64,000 nt of DNA from Macquaria australasica (Eukaryota; Chordata; Actinopteri; Centrarchiformes; Percichthyidae): contig SEMN01000350.1 of NCBI GenBank assembly GCA_005408345.1, forward strand, positions 124,001-188,000. Direction: 5' to 3'. Made by a program: the position numbers and the translations under genes. The notes under the pieces were generated by a model. It saw nothing but the letters and a program-made list of their open reading frames with translations, did not search any database and was not told where the DNA came from. Shown here piece after piece: positions 11,041 through 24,080 of this stretch (its first letter is position 1; each line of letters opens with the position of its first letter).

Positions 11041-14000
11041 GACTGCCGGTTTGGTAGTGTCCAGCTGCTCCTTTTACCTTTTCACAGGACAACAAACAGT
11101 GAAAGGTGTTGCTTGAGAGAACATTACAGCACCATATGGTATTCATGGCATTTGCACAAACACACACAACCATATGTCATCCACTGCCACCTGAGCAAAT
11201 CAATGCAAGGGAGAAATCCATTCCAATTAGGATCCCGCAGCTCTGCCCTGCATGTGGATGTACATGAATCGATATAGAAATCGCACCGCTAACCTGCCGT
11301 TCCTCTTAGAGAATACGCTAAACTGAGACTGGATGTTTTGCTTTCATTGACTTAGAAATAAAAAAATTAATTCAATAATCACTTTCATTTGTATCTAAAC
11401 TGTTTTCTAGGTATAACTATTCCAAGGTAAGGCAAAAAACATTCCTAAATGGTTTAAGGATTTCAAAACTGGTGGTCACTACAGACAAGCTGGACCCTCA
11501 ATAAAAAACAAGGCACTGCCCTTTGAAGGCAGGATGCTGTAAACTCCTGACAGCCAATGACCTTTGACCCGATGTCCAACAAGGCCATGTGTCATCCTTG
11601 GGAAGCTGTAATGTCTTCAATCATTCATGCTCACAGATGAACCAAATGAGCATAAGTCTGTGCACACAAACACACACTCGCAGTCACATGCACACAGACG
11701 ACATGGCTGCGGGCTCAGAGCTGAGTGGCGTCGACGTGGAACGGAGGTGACAGCAAGTGTGCCCGAGTGCGTGTATGTGTGCAGAGGTGTGTGTTCAAGG
11801 TCTCAAGTGTTAACGTGCTCCCCCCTCAGGCAGCCAGAACTGCGTTAGCCATCCAGACTTTGCTCAACACTAAACCTTTACTTGACCTTTCCCTCTACCG
11901 TGACATTTGGACCCTTGTGAATAGGTCAAACAGCACTAAAGAGTTGTGAAAAAATGGAAGGAAGGTGGAGGAGAAAAAAATAAATAAAAGAGGAGGGGGA
12001 TGAGAGCTGTCAGTGCAAGGAGGTGACAACGGATGTGCTCTGGAATGTGTAAGAAAGATAAACATCAATAACTGAAAGTTCCAATATTCCTCAAATTCCC
12101 ACAATAAAACATCATGCAGAAGGGACCCTTTCAGTTAAGATTTAACTATCCCAGAACAAACTTAGTCATGGTGCGTTAGTTCTTTTGTTGTGAACAGCAG
12201 AAGGCCATCATTCAGTGTGACTGCACGTGAGGGTGGGCAATTTAAAATGCCACTCTGCTGAATTCAAGTCTGTGAAAAAGCACTGGCAGCGTCAGATATT
12301 TTGTTTCATAAATGTGCAGAGTCACTGATGTCAGGAAGTTGCTGCAATTACATTCTGCAGAGTGACCAACAGGAACAAGGCAGGAAATGACAACATGCTG
12401 GTAAGACTGTTACAGAAGTAGATAACACACACGTGAAAAAGGGTTATTAGTGGATGTATGACATACAAGTTTGTCTTTGTGTACCAATGCGGAAACACAT
12501 AAAACCACAGTGAACTCAAAAAGGACACAGTCAGATGTAGGATGTAAGATAGAACTGCTGGACAAGAGAACGTGGAATCTTAATTCTGTGTGACCACCAG
12601 CTGATTATAACTGTTGGTCACAAAGACCAGAAACAACCATTGACCACAATTTTTCACATTTCGAGAGGCACGCACAAGGTCTGTGGCATGTCGCAATGAC
12701 ATAATTGTGGTAGTTTTCTCATAGCAGGCGTTTCGGAACAAGTATAAACCTTTGCCTTCAGATGTCATCGGACAAGACTTAATACGAGCTACTTTGTCTG
12801 AAGCATACTGAGACCTTATATCTCTAATGGTCATGAGGAGATGCTTGAAATGGGATATAGGACACAGAAAGTAGGACATTTGGCATAAGACTTTAGACAT
12901 AGCTGCATCAGATAGCATGACCACAACACAACAGGTTGCACACTGCATACAAGATTTGTACAATCTGATATATATAACCTTGATTTAATCAGGTAATATC
13001 TGATGAACACAAAGATGTTCAAACCTGCACTGCCTGCAGAGGCAAACAACAGGATCTGTCCATTTCTATCAAGCTCCGTCCTCCTGTCCTCTCCCTTCGT
13101 CCTTCATTTATTAATCTGCTCCTCTATCCCTACTGACAGAAGTGCAGTGCGGGCTGTAACACACATATACTCACAAGTAGAAAACCTGATCAGACACACA
13201 AACACTCCCACAGATGAGGATTGCAAAGAATTTCTGTTCATGTTGGCCCTGCCAAGGAAAAGTGATGCCACTGCAACCTCAACTGGGACACTAAGAAAAC
13301 ACCTGCGTTCCCAGTCCCACCTTAATGATCACTCGTCGCAATGGGAGAACTTTAATGGGGGCCCTGGAAGGAAGGAAGGAAGCTGCCAGCTTGCTAATTT
13401 TAGGCACTCTGCATCTCAGATGAAATGCTGGAAAAGGCAGAGAGGAGGCGTGGAGAGGCGGGAGAGTTCTCTATCTCTCACTTTCTTGACTTTCTGCATC
13501 ATGTCTTTCTAACTATCATTACCCCCTGCATCCGCTATGAGAGAATCTCATAGCTCTTTGATTCTCTGAATCATTTCTCCCTCTCTTCCTGTTCCCAGCC
13601 CTCCCTCTCTCTCTCTCTTCTTCTTCCCGGCTTTCTCCATCGTTCTCCTTTTTTCCGACTCTCTCTTTCATTCTCACCTCCCTCCCCTCCTGTCGGTACC
13701 TGAGTAAATAAACAGTGTTGTGTGGGATGCTAATTAGAGCAGGTTCAGGGACGTGACGAGCCCAGAGACAGATAAACAGCAAGGTGGGGAGGAGAAGAGA
13801 TGAGATGGTGGGAGTGGGGGTGGAGGTAACCCATCCCAAGGGCAACACAACACAGACACAAACACGTCAGCCTAGCGGTGAAGGACAGACAACAGTGGTT
13901 TTGGCTTTCAACCCAACTTAGAGCGGCTTTGAAGCGAAGGGCGGTAGCAGGGTAGAGGACTTTGAAGGGGCTTCGATGGAGTGAAGGGCGCTAGCAGAGA

Positions 14001-14589
14001 AGGGGGCATGTGTTGGAGCTTCAGCCACGATGAGAGGAAAAGGGAACGTTGTGCAAACTTCCTTAATGACGGCTGCTCCTAGAGACCCGGTGCCAGATCA
14101 AAAGAATATGCAGATGATCCCAACGGTTCTTCTCTTGTTGAGGTGAGCCTGGGCTTCTAAAAGCAGGTCAATGTGAGGCAGCTTGTTCTTATTTAACATA
14201 AGATGGCCTTTCTGGGGGGAATAGGCTGCGGGATATGCAGGTGAGAAGGTAATGTTACAAAGGAAAGGCGTACACAAACAACTATACTTACACTTGTTGT
14301 ACCATTACAATATAATTTCATCACACAGGCAGCAGGCCGTCTTAATGGTATTATCTTTTAAATCGCTTAAAATAAATCTCTATATGAGCTACATTACATG
14401 TGACATTGCAATGGAACTGCAGACTTGAGACTTTAACTCAAGTCAGACTGAAGTTACAAATGAGGACTTGAAAATTGTAGCCCTTTTCTACTGCAAGAAT
14501 TTTATAATCTGTAACCCGAGACTTCCCATAACCTGAATCTTTAAGAACCTTATGAGGTTTTGGTACAATGCACTTCCTTGTATTTCCAA
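11039..14589. other. non-coding stretch, no gene recognised
   Basis: Contains two chance-looking open frames, 12,580-12,963 (minus) and 13,003-13,512 (plus), without recognisable domains. A polypyrimidine tract lies at 13,570-13,690. A repeat-free segment near 13,700-13,850 contains a homeodomain-type core (GCTAATTAGA). Confidence 0.4.
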
Positions 14590-14935
14590 TTTCACTCTCC
14601 TCCTCTGTGTTTTTTTTTTTTGTCACTCTGTTCTTATGCGGCGATTGGAAAACCAGCTTAGAGGTCCATTACCACCACCAACTGTTGCTCTCATGTTACG
14701 TGAGAACACGGTAAGCAGTCCTTCTGCCCAAATCACGTTACCTTGCAAGGCAGCTGGATTCACGAGATCACACAAGAATCCAGCCCTGATTTGTTACATA
14801 GCCTGCCCAGAATATATAGCAGAGACACTATGGAATAGCTCCCGCGGTGGAAACTGTATTGCCAAATCTCTACCTGTAGACACATTTCTTGCATGGTACA
14901 TATCATCATATGGCCCAACCCTAGTTGTTAACTGT
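14590..14935 (+). repeat. decayed teleost repeat
   Basis: Starts in the T-rich 'gtcactctgttcttatg' segment with 'ccattaccaccaccaactg' and ends 'catatggcccaaccctagttg', phrases I recognise from common fish MITE-like repeats. An open frame of 149 codons across it (14,552-15,001) is therefore not taken as a gene. Confidence 0.45.
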
Positions 14936-16593
14936 TATTATTCACATATTTTTAACAGCATAAAGCCTGAAATTACACTCACATTTCACCTTAATGACTG
15001 AAGTTCAGTGCATCATTAAAAAATGGACCAAGTGGCCCGACAGTGCTCCAGGCTTTACTGAGCGTATATGCAACGGGGGAAATACAACGTGATTTTGACT
15101 CGTCAAGGTAAAATAAAAAAATCTTGTGCGTGACGTTATGAGTGAGCTATACCAACTGCCGGCCGGTCACTTCAGCGTTCCTATTGGCGGTATGAATGCA
15201 AACAGAAAAAAAGCCCTTGAAGGTATGTAGTTCTCAGGGAGCTCCCCAGTGGGCAGTTCCTCTCAGGGTGTCCCCAGAACTGTTTGGTCCGAAAACACTT
15301 TATGTATGTTTTTCTGCCTAAGTAAAGTCTTCAGAAAATACTGTTTTTTTTTTTTTTTAAATCTTTCAAAGCAATTCTCATTCCTGAAGATTTGGTGAAT
15401 CCTTCATGTCTGTCTGTCCCTGTCTTTGAGTAGAGTCCATAAATTGAGCATCTGCTAAGGTGTCTTTGTTGGCTTATTAAAACCGTAGGAGACGCTGTCT
15501 GGCAGGATCAAAGCCTGCCTCGGACCGTAATGATCACTGATGCTGCTGTTAAATTAACAAGACGTGAGCGCTGTTCACTCTAATGGGGGGATTTTGCTCC
15601 ACTAGCAGAAGAGGTGAAGAGGGGCAGTGGACCAGGTACAAGAGAGGAGAGGAAGCCCGGGGAAAAATGGTGGAACAACTACCTTAGCAAGAGACAATGT
15701 TAACAGATCATGTAATCATGTCTTTAATGTTAATCAGAGATGTTTCATGATTAAAAGACATCTTATGATTCCAGATTATGGCCAGATTGGTAATGACAGG
15801 TGCAGGGGAAACCTTGCCATTACAAGGACTTGCATAAGCTTTTAATCTCACGTTAAGTCCAGCACAAACACTGATGAAGAGACAGAGAGATGAGAGTGGA
15901 AGGTAGAGAGGATCATAATATATCCAAGAGATTGTGGAGGAGAGGGGAAATGGAGGGAAATGTGATGGCTGGATAGATGAGCTATTTTTATAATGAGGTC
16001 AGTGTGAGCTGTGGGATTTCATTCTCCTGGGAGACACACACACACACACACACAGGGGAACTGTGGCGGTGTATCGCTCCTGCTGAGTGGGGCTGCCTCT
16101 GTCCATAGGAAGAAGAAAAAGAGGAGGAAGACACAAAGAGGAGAAACGGACAAACCCAGATGTCAGAGAGAGGATTTTAAGGATTTTGGTTATAACCCGA
16201 TTGGTCGGAGCAGTCTTGTTTTCTCCCTCTAGTACTAGAACACGAGGACTGATGCTTAATTATTGAACAAGACTGACATTCACTCATCTTGCCTTTGTTT
16301 CAGAACAAACAAACAGATCCACCCCCTCCCCATGACTCCCACTGCCTCGAATCCTGTAACATGACGACAGAAAACACTGCTACCGTGTTTTGCAGACACA
16401 CCACCCAATTTCATTCCTTCAAGAGCAATTTCTTTTTTAACTTTTGTCGTTTCCTCACTTTTTTGTGACTGTCTTTGTCTCTTTTCAGTTACCATTTCTG
16501 TTGATGCATATAGTATTTATATAGCATATAGTACCTTTCATTCATTTTTTTCATGCTTCACTTATACTAGGTGTTCATTTTGTATATAGTACA
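14936..16593. other. non-coding stretch with an enhancer-like island and a (CA)n tract
   Basis: Bases 15,470-15,840 are repeat-free and moderately GC-balanced, with AT-rich homeodomain-type cores. A (CA)n microsatellite lies at 16,033-16,054. No gene was found. Confidence 0.35.
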
Positions 16594-16742
16594 GTTATTT
16601 TTAGTTTGATTGTTTTGACCACGGATAACAGCGCTGGGCTACCCCATGATTGAATTCGCTTAGCTTAGCTACTGTTGCGAATTCAATGGTGGGGTAGCCC
16701 AGCGCTGTTATCCGTGGTCAAAACAATCAAACTAAAAATAAC
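16594..16742. repeat. perfect-length inverted repeat, 66-base arms, 17-base loop
   Basis: The left arm 16,594-16,659 and right arm 16,677-16,742 are reverse complements except for a two-base mismatch at 16,647-16,648 (TG in place of CC). The loop is 16,660-16,676. The arm is unique-looking sequence containing CAGCGCTGGG, not simple repeat. Sequence after the right arm continues into a fish repeat that ends near 16,900 ('gacatactgtacgttta'), so the left arm is probably an inverted copy of that repeat's end. It would extrude as a cruciform or be transcribed as a long hairpin. Confidence 0.93.
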
Positions 16743-17900
16743 GCTTTGAGCGTGTTCAACGCCACATAGCGACGGTGGTCGTTTAACAATGAAGACAACA
16801 ACTCCCATGATCCCACGCTACTTCACAATGTCATCAAACTACGTCTTTTATTATTGTTTTGATTGGGAGACCTAGCGGCAGAAATGACATACTGTACGTT
16901 TAAGTTAGCTGTTCTTGTACTACTGCTGCTGTGACACTTCCATTTCCCTACATGGGATCCATTAAGTGCATCTCATCTTTAAACCACTGATGTCCAACGG
17001 AATCCTTTTTACCGATTGGATGATCCTTCCTCCTCAGCTGCTCCCTCGCTCCTCCTCTTTCTGGGCGGTCCCCGGGTTGTGGTCCTGTCCCCCCCTCTCC
17101 ACACTCCCCCTGTAAAAACAAACATTAACCATTAAAATAAACTGTAAACTCTATAACAGATTTGCTATGCAATTAGTATGGAGTCCGAAAGTGTTAAATA
17201 AATAACAGATTATGAAATAAATAAGCAGTCAAATCAGTCAAATAAATAAATGAACCATTAAACTGTGAAATAATTTAATACATTATAAAAAAACTAACCA
17301 AAATCGTTATCACAAAAACTAAACTCATTATTATGAAATGTTAGCTACAGCAACAACAATGAACCTACAAACTCGAGGCAGCTGCTGCAATAAATACAGT
17401 GCACCGTTACAACACAATAACTACCCCGAGGCCACGCACGCTATCTAACTAGCAAGCCATCTAGCTGGGTTGGTTTGTGAGCTTGGATTATTATTACTCA
17501 GCATCAAAGTGAAGAGTCAGTGTTAGCAGCCAGCAGCAGCTAGCTGGTTAATTTAGTGTTACCTCAGCAGCGTTGTGCTCTAAGAAAAGGACAAAACACA
17601 TGTGTTTCTCTGTGGTTGTAGCCAAGTGGATCTAGCTAGCTTTGCTGGCAGTTAGTTAGCCTCCTGGGAGGCTGGGGGCAGATGTGATTGGCTGAAAGGT
17701 GAAGGGGCGGGCACTGGTGACAACTCCACTATCATGAAAATTGACATTATGAATATAAGAACGTCGTTGTGAAAAATGCCAATATGAAATAAAAAAGAAC
17801 AGAAGACAGGAAATGATGAAATAATACTTCAATTAATGTTTCATAACAAAGTTTTGATAATTGATTACATTATTTCATAATTTGTTGTTTTTCAATACAT
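16743..17900. repeat. composite interspersed repeat region
   Basis: The first part (to about 16,900) has the phrases 'caacaactcccatgatccc' and 'agcggcagaaatgacatactg', recalled from other percomorph repeats. The remainder alternates AT-rich 'tatgaaataa' motifs and GCTAGC-rich text, and holds no coding frame. Boundaries are uncertain. Confidence 0.4.
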
Positions 17901-19730
17901 TAAACTTAATGTATAAATATAATTATTTATTCTTAATGTCTTAATAATCATTCTAATATTGACCAATTTGGGGCTCCATAAATTAGCATCAAAAAGATGC
18001 TGTCTATAGTCTTGGAGGATGAACATTATTACATAAATTCCTGGAAGCATTTTGTCTCTCATGTGATCTTTCTGAATGTATAGGTATATAGTGTAACACG
18101 GTGCGATGACAAAGTACATACAGCAGCACGGCCTGTTTCACAAGCACACATACACACACGATCTACAAACTCTCTCTCTCTCATGCACCCCCTTGCTCTC
18201 TCTAAATGCCTGTCACTTTGGCCCTCCATTAAGCAGAGTGAGCGCTCGTTTAGCCAGTGTCTCGGCAGTTGGGGACGCAGGCTGCCCACTCAGTCAGATC
18301 CAACCGTATTAAATAAATAAGAAGCGCTCTTCTGTGTAAATTATTCATTTAACACGCCTTATCCTCTTCCAACAACCTTGTTAGAGCAACTCAGGAGTGG
18401 AGAGGGGGCGACTGCGGGGGGCAAAGGAGGGGAAGCAGAGGGGAAGAGGCAGACACCAAGGCTCATATGCGACTCAGCAGAACCTGTGGTGCATCTCTAA
18501 GCTCTCTGGGCGTTCATTCGTAGGGGGGCTAATTCACCCTGACACCTCCTTTGTTTCAGGGGGAAAAGAGCTGCATACACACAGCTACGCATTTGCTCAA
18601 ATGCACACACACTTGAGCACACACCGACATGCACAAACTTAGAGAGGAAGAGCACAAGAAAGGAATTTTTAGTGCATATTCATAGAATAATCATTCTAGT
18701 TGTCTGGATAAATTATTGAGAAATGGGAGCCCAGGACACGCAATGCAGGAGCTGTTTTTGTGCTGCCTGAACTCAAATCAGACAACACAGCAAGTCATCC
18801 ATTCTAAACAAGTTGATTCTAATGAGCCAGGATGGTGACGGGGAGGAAAATGCTTATAGTGAAGAAAACAACTGTTCTGGATATTAACCTTGAGGACAAA
18901 TGCACAGAGCACCTAACGTTTGTATGTCAGTGACGTTGCTTGGTATTCCATGCTCCCCGAATGTAACTACTCACAGCACGACTATGGAAACATTTATTCA
19001 AGATGAATTAGAGTGTAGAATAATTTAAATTATTCTAAAGTTATGCATATACACACAACTTTTATTTAAATAGTGAAGATCACATTGAGAGCAAGACCCT
19101 TTATTTTCAACCCTGCAAAGTCAGAAACCAAAAAGCATTCAAATAAAACTTAATTCTTAATACTCCAGTGATTCCTAAGTATTAAGCGTCAAAGTACAGT
19201 GTGATTAATTCCAGGTATGAGGCAAATTAAATGCAAAAGCAGTCACTGTAAGTCTGAGTTAACATGATTTACCTGGAACTCCAACCTCTCCTGTGATCAG
19301 GTATCACAGTGAAGGGAGTTTGTAGAAAAGGGTATTTAAATCTAAAAGAGAAATTGGGCTCCCTTTTCTCTATTACCACACATTACAGTCCAGGGCTAGA
19401 CTTATTTAGGTGAGCACTGACTGCCAGCAGGGCTAAAATTTCCAAATACCAAGCAAATGGCCAAAACACAGCTGAGACTGAGTGGGAATTTCACTGGTTA
19501 ATTTGCAGATAGTCCCAGGATCAACCCAGCACAGACAGAACCTGCTCTTTCTCTCTCTGTCTGACTCCAGTGTTCTGCCCCAGAGCCGGAGGTTGTTATG
19601 TCAACTCTGACAGTGCTCATTACTAGCCTCTACGCTCTGAATTGGAGTTAACAGGCTTTGGCCCAGGCAGAGGCCAGCTAGACCCGCCTGCTACAATGGG
19701 ATCAGTGTGTGTGTGTGTGTGTGTGCGCAT

Positions 19731-19780
<50 letters not shown>

Positions 19781-20314
19781 ATGTGCTGAGAATTTATCAC
19801 AAAACGCTCTCTCATTTCTAAATCACACACCGAGGCCACTGTACATTACAGAAGTACAGATAGAAAATGTACAATGACATCTAATGCTTATATTCATTTT
19901 CACTCATAAACTCCTCCATATGAGGGCTGACCACAGCATCCTGTTAATGTGATCCACACCAAAAACAGCAATGCATTAAAAAAAAAAAACAGCAAAAAAC
20001 ACAAGTGACTGTGTTGGAGGCTTATCAGAAACCAAAAAAGACTGCACAGCCTTTTATAATACTTTAAGACAGGATTTTACAGCTCTCTTAAGTTATCACG
20101 GCACCAATAATTGTATTCTCCGTCGGATCGCGAACTTAACGCCGTTCAAGTTGAAAACATGTCTACTACTGAAGCTACAGAAGTAGCTTACAGCTGCTTT
20201 GCCTGCTTTTTCAAGTTCAATCCACACCGCCTCTGCCCTCTGTCATGAAGTGCAGAGCACAGCTCCTGACGAGGTAAAATTTAATGGCAAAAATTGCTTT
20301 TCAAGTAGACTCAA
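17901..20314. other. non-coding stretch with microsatellite
   Basis: No gene was found. A (GT)n microsatellite occupies 19,705-19,779 and a poly-A run about 19,978-19,989. The segment about 20,030-20,290 shares a phrase (agacaggattttaca) and flanking similarity with 26,160-26,220, so both are copies of an unnamed repeat. Confidence 0.4.
19705..19779. repeat. (GT)n microsatellite
   Basis: About 75 bases of GT repeat with a short GCGCATGA interruption. Confidence 0.95.
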
Positions 20315-20977
20315 TAGCTGTGGTTACATGGACAATATTTCTTCAACCCAATTGAAATCATTCTGATTAGAGATTCTAACTTAACTGTTTACATAGACGC
20401 TAAATAAAGTGATCCGATGAGATGTGCGTTTACATGCCCCAAATCATTTAATCAGAATATAACTTTTTTGACGTGTGCACAGTGGTTCTACCTGCTGTGA
20501 AGCGTCTAGTCTGCCGGAAATATAACAGAAGAAGAACAGAAGAAGGTTTCTTTGTTCATCTCTTCAAACACTTGTTTGAACAACTCGTTGTTTCGAGTAT
20601 TTTGACCGTCGAGGCGTTCAACAATCCTTAAATCTTTTAAAGGTCTCCAAGAAAAAAGTTGCATCAGCCACAGAGCAGCCATGTTTCTGTCCCTCCTGGA
20701 AACTCGTTCACATGACCTAATGTTCCCCCACGTGGGGCAAACATGCACAGGAAGAATCGGATTAAGCGTTAACATGGTTATTAGGTGCCAATATTTTCCT
20801 ATTGAACGGATTATCAAAGGTTTACACCACTCCTCTCAACCCGATTGAAAATTCCTTCCGATCGGGCCTGATCAGGTCAGTCTCTTCCGATTGAGGTGGT
20901 TACATGAGGAATTCTTATTCTGACTGTGCTATTATTCCGATTATTAGTGGAATTTAGGTTTCATGTAAACGCAGCTA
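20315..20977. mobile_element. MITE, 'GTTTACATG' terminal-inverted-repeat family
   Basis: The left end reads TAGCTGTGGTTACATGGACA. The reverse complement of the right end reads TAGCTGCGTTTACATGAAAC, giving imperfect terminal inverted repeats of about 16-20 bases. The interior has repeated ATCGGATTA/AATCGG motifs and no transposase, as expected for a non-autonomous DNA transposon. Confidence 0.75.
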
Positions 20978-22829
20978 ATAAGTATACAGGAAGAATATAA
21001 CATTTTTTTTACTTAGAGTTCAATTATTTCTTTCATTCTTCTCTCCATATGTCTATATGTCCACAGTGAAACCAGAAAGCTAACAGTAAAACTAGGGGCA
21101 AACATTATAGATACCGTTAATAAGTCAACAACATGTAGCCATTTGTGTAATTTGACTGCATGGAGATAAACGCATGTGATGGAGTAGGTGTGAACTGTTA
21201 CATTTGTTAAAAACTGAACTGTTTAGTTTGTCACTTAACATATTTGACAATTTATTAACAGCTTAATATATATCAACAAAGAAAAAATGTATGAGCTTGG
21301 TTTCGGTATTAGCAGTTAGTTGATGCTGTAGTATTGCTTTCAGAAGTAAAAATAAAAAAGTAACACTGAGCGGTTTCTAGTGTATCCCCAGAGACAGACT
21401 GTATCAACTGTCTTCTGAAAGGCTTGTCTGGTCTCCTGCTGCTATCAGGTGTCTCTACAGGCCTTGATGGTATCCCCGGCCTCTTCTGCCCCTCCTCTCT
21501 CAGGCCAGTAACCACCTAGCAATGTCAATGATTACACTCATGATTAAGGCTTTCCACTTCAAATGGGACTGATGTTTATACAGGCCCTGATATAGCGGAT
21601 GGGATAAAGAGAAGGTAAAGCTCTGTGTTTGTGTCGGTGTGTGTGTGTGTGTTTGTGTGTTTGTCTGGATGGGAGGATGGATGTCATTACGCCCAGGCTC
21701 TGTGGACATACAATCATAATGACACCCCGAATGCCATTCTGCATGTTAGAGCTGCTTCTTACATCTCCTCCTCCACCTACGTAGGCCTATAAAAACCACA
21801 CTGTGTTGCGCTGACATATGTTGCTTTAGGCAGAGGTGGTGGGGAGAATAGATTTATTTTTTTGAGACTTGCTTAAGATTTTGGTTTTGCAACAGGCACT
21901 GGAAAGATATTACCAAAACCTTTTTAAAGTCCAATTTCCATGTCAGTGTTTTGTTGGACCTAAAATGCCAAGTCTTCTAATGTTTCATTAATGCTTCACT
22001 CTAACAGTTCTACTACATGTCTTAGTCCTTTACATTACTTTATAAACAAGCTCCTTTTTCCATATTTTTTTTTATCTCTAGGCAGAATGAGAAGGACAAA
22101 AGCGTGAGGTGTCCCGCAGCTGCAGCACTGCAACCAAAATTAGCCCAGACCACATGAAAAGCTGTCGTCTCTATTCCAGGCCGGGGCGGGAAAATTACAG
22201 CCCTGGTCTCTCTACTCTAGCATTAAACCTCAATTAGTGCACAACTCCACCAATGATGTCATCACCGAGGGACCCAAGAGCCCTGAAAATAAGGGGTGCT
22301 TTGCTTTACAGCAACAGACGCTCGCAACAGAACCACCTCAAATTTTCAGGTCCTCTCTGAGCAGCTCAGCGGCTGAGAAAAGTTGTTTGTTCCATCCAAA
22401 TGGCAAGAAATAAGGTGATGTTCTTTTGATAGGGCCCAAAAAAAACAACAGCACAAGAACCTGTGGCCTGGTTCAGCTAAATTTACCAGGAATTTAATCC
22501 TGAGTCGTGACTGGCATTCTCCCAAGAGACAAGAGGTCAGTAAGGTAGGACAAGAAAAACTCCTGTTTGACCTTCAGTGACCTGGCAGGAGAGAGAGGAG
22601 GAAGAGGAGGAGGAGGAGGGTGATGGGCCTGGCTTCTGTCCAAACACTGTAGTGTTTCTACTGCCCATTCGTTATATTACACAACAAACTCACGTAATCA
22701 TATGCTGAGTAAATTTCACTCATTGCTGCAGACATTGAGCTAAGTCTGAATATTTACTTTTTATTACAACTTGGGTCTTATTTTATAAATAATCTCACCA
22801 ATTTGGCCATCATTCTACTGAGGATAAGG
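20978..22829. other. non-coding stretch, nothing recognised as a gene
   Basis: Contains a short (GT)n near 21,637-21,651 and a (GGA)n run near 22,590-22,620. The region 22,090-22,380 is repeat-free and could be regulatory, but there is no direct evidence. Confidence 0.35.
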
Positions 22830-24080
22830 GCTGGGTACCGATATGTTTCAGTACTACAGAGTATCGAAAAAAGGAGTTTCATTCGATACTTGGGTAGGTA
22901 GTCTCGTCAGTGTAGGGATGCTGGATGGGGAACGATTCTAAATGAGTGAAAAACAGTATTTTAAGATCATCTGTCTGTTCTGGGGAAACCAGGGTGTGAG
23001 ATAGGAATAGTCGAAAACATGTTTTGGTATAATTTTTGGTCACACCTCACACGTAGTCTTGCCTCTGTTTTTTTCTTTCCTCAATTCTTCCACCCCACAC
23101 ACATCAGACAGTACAGCAGAAGCCACAGTAGACAAAAACAGTTTTAGGTGTGGTTACATTTTGCTTGAGTTGACAACAATGCTCGTTGCCGTAAGTACAA
23201 CAGTATGAGCAATTTATCAAACACGTCTTGAACAAGCGGAACAAAAATTTGCAGAAATCAGACGTCTTCGACTGCTCTGCCCACAGAAAACTCGTAGTAC
23301 CAACTTAATCTACATCTGCTATATTTTACATTACCACATGGAGCTTGTTTGGCTAACAGTTATAACCAAGCAAAAAAGCAAAAAAACAAAAGTTAACTAT
23401 GTTAGAGATGCACTGATACAAATTATTCTCTGGCAATACTGATTCCAGTACCCCTACTCAGGGTATCTGCCAATTCCGAGTACGGATCAGATACCATTGC
23501 TCTCTTCTCCCCAAATTTAAAATCTGTACCTCAATGTGTAGAACTCTTTGGAATAAAAAGGACAGGGATACACGAATTTATTAATGACACTGACAAGTTC
23601 AGTATCGGGCCTCTACTAATCTGGCGTATTGGATCAGTACACCCCCACTGTACATAACAGTTTAGCCTAATTAGCCATTTGTCTTAAAACATGGCGAATT
23701 CTTGTAGACTTAGAGTCTAAGACCGAGCACCCCCTCCTCTCTCTGTCTGCAGTACCAGCTAAGCAGTGAATCCCCCCTCCCATTTATGTAAATTCCGTTC
23801 TTAATTTTTTCCTTTTTTTTGCGCAGAAATCAAATAAAACCTATAACGCAGTATCAATAAATCACTGGACCAATAAGCAGTATCGGTAAGAGTAGTTGTA
23901 CTGATAAAACTTAAACAATGGCCATCTCTATAAAGCCTAAATGCCTCATGCAATTTTTATTTTGTAAAAATGTATTATTTAAAAGCTAGGTGGAGTTTTT
24001 TTTTAGAGCTGTATAAAGAAGTATCGAAAAGAAGTATTGTAAGGATGTCGAATTGGTATTGGTACCAGTAGCAATAACTG
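22830..24080. mobile_element. outer repeat with 'GGTACC...GGTACC' ends, carrying a nested insertion
   Basis: The left end carries 'gctgggtaccgatatgt' with 'gagtatcgaaa'. The right end carries 'agtatcgaaaagaag' with 'attggtaccagt', in the manner of a common teleost repeat. The interior is interrupted by the element at 23,403-23,930. Confidence 0.5.
23403..23930. mobile_element. nested MITE with TAGAGATG terminal inverted repeats
   Basis: Begins TAGAGATGCACTGATAC and ends CATCTCTA, an 8-base perfect inverted terminus. The interior resembles the teleost repeat of alternating 'gataccattgctct' and 'aaatttaaaatctgt' phrases. Related sequence recurs at 46,490-46,760. Confidence 0.6.

Noticed and set aside
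12580..12963. 127-codon minus-strand open frame
   Set aside because: No recognisable family, no promoter or splice context, and length is within chance in 64 kb, so it is not called a gene.
13003..13512. 169-codon plus-strand open frame
   Set aside because: Serine/leucine-rich text from polypyrimidine sequence without domain similarity.
14552..15001. 149-codon plus-strand open frame
   Set aside because: Largely overlaps phrases of a decayed interspersed repeat, and has no protein similarity.
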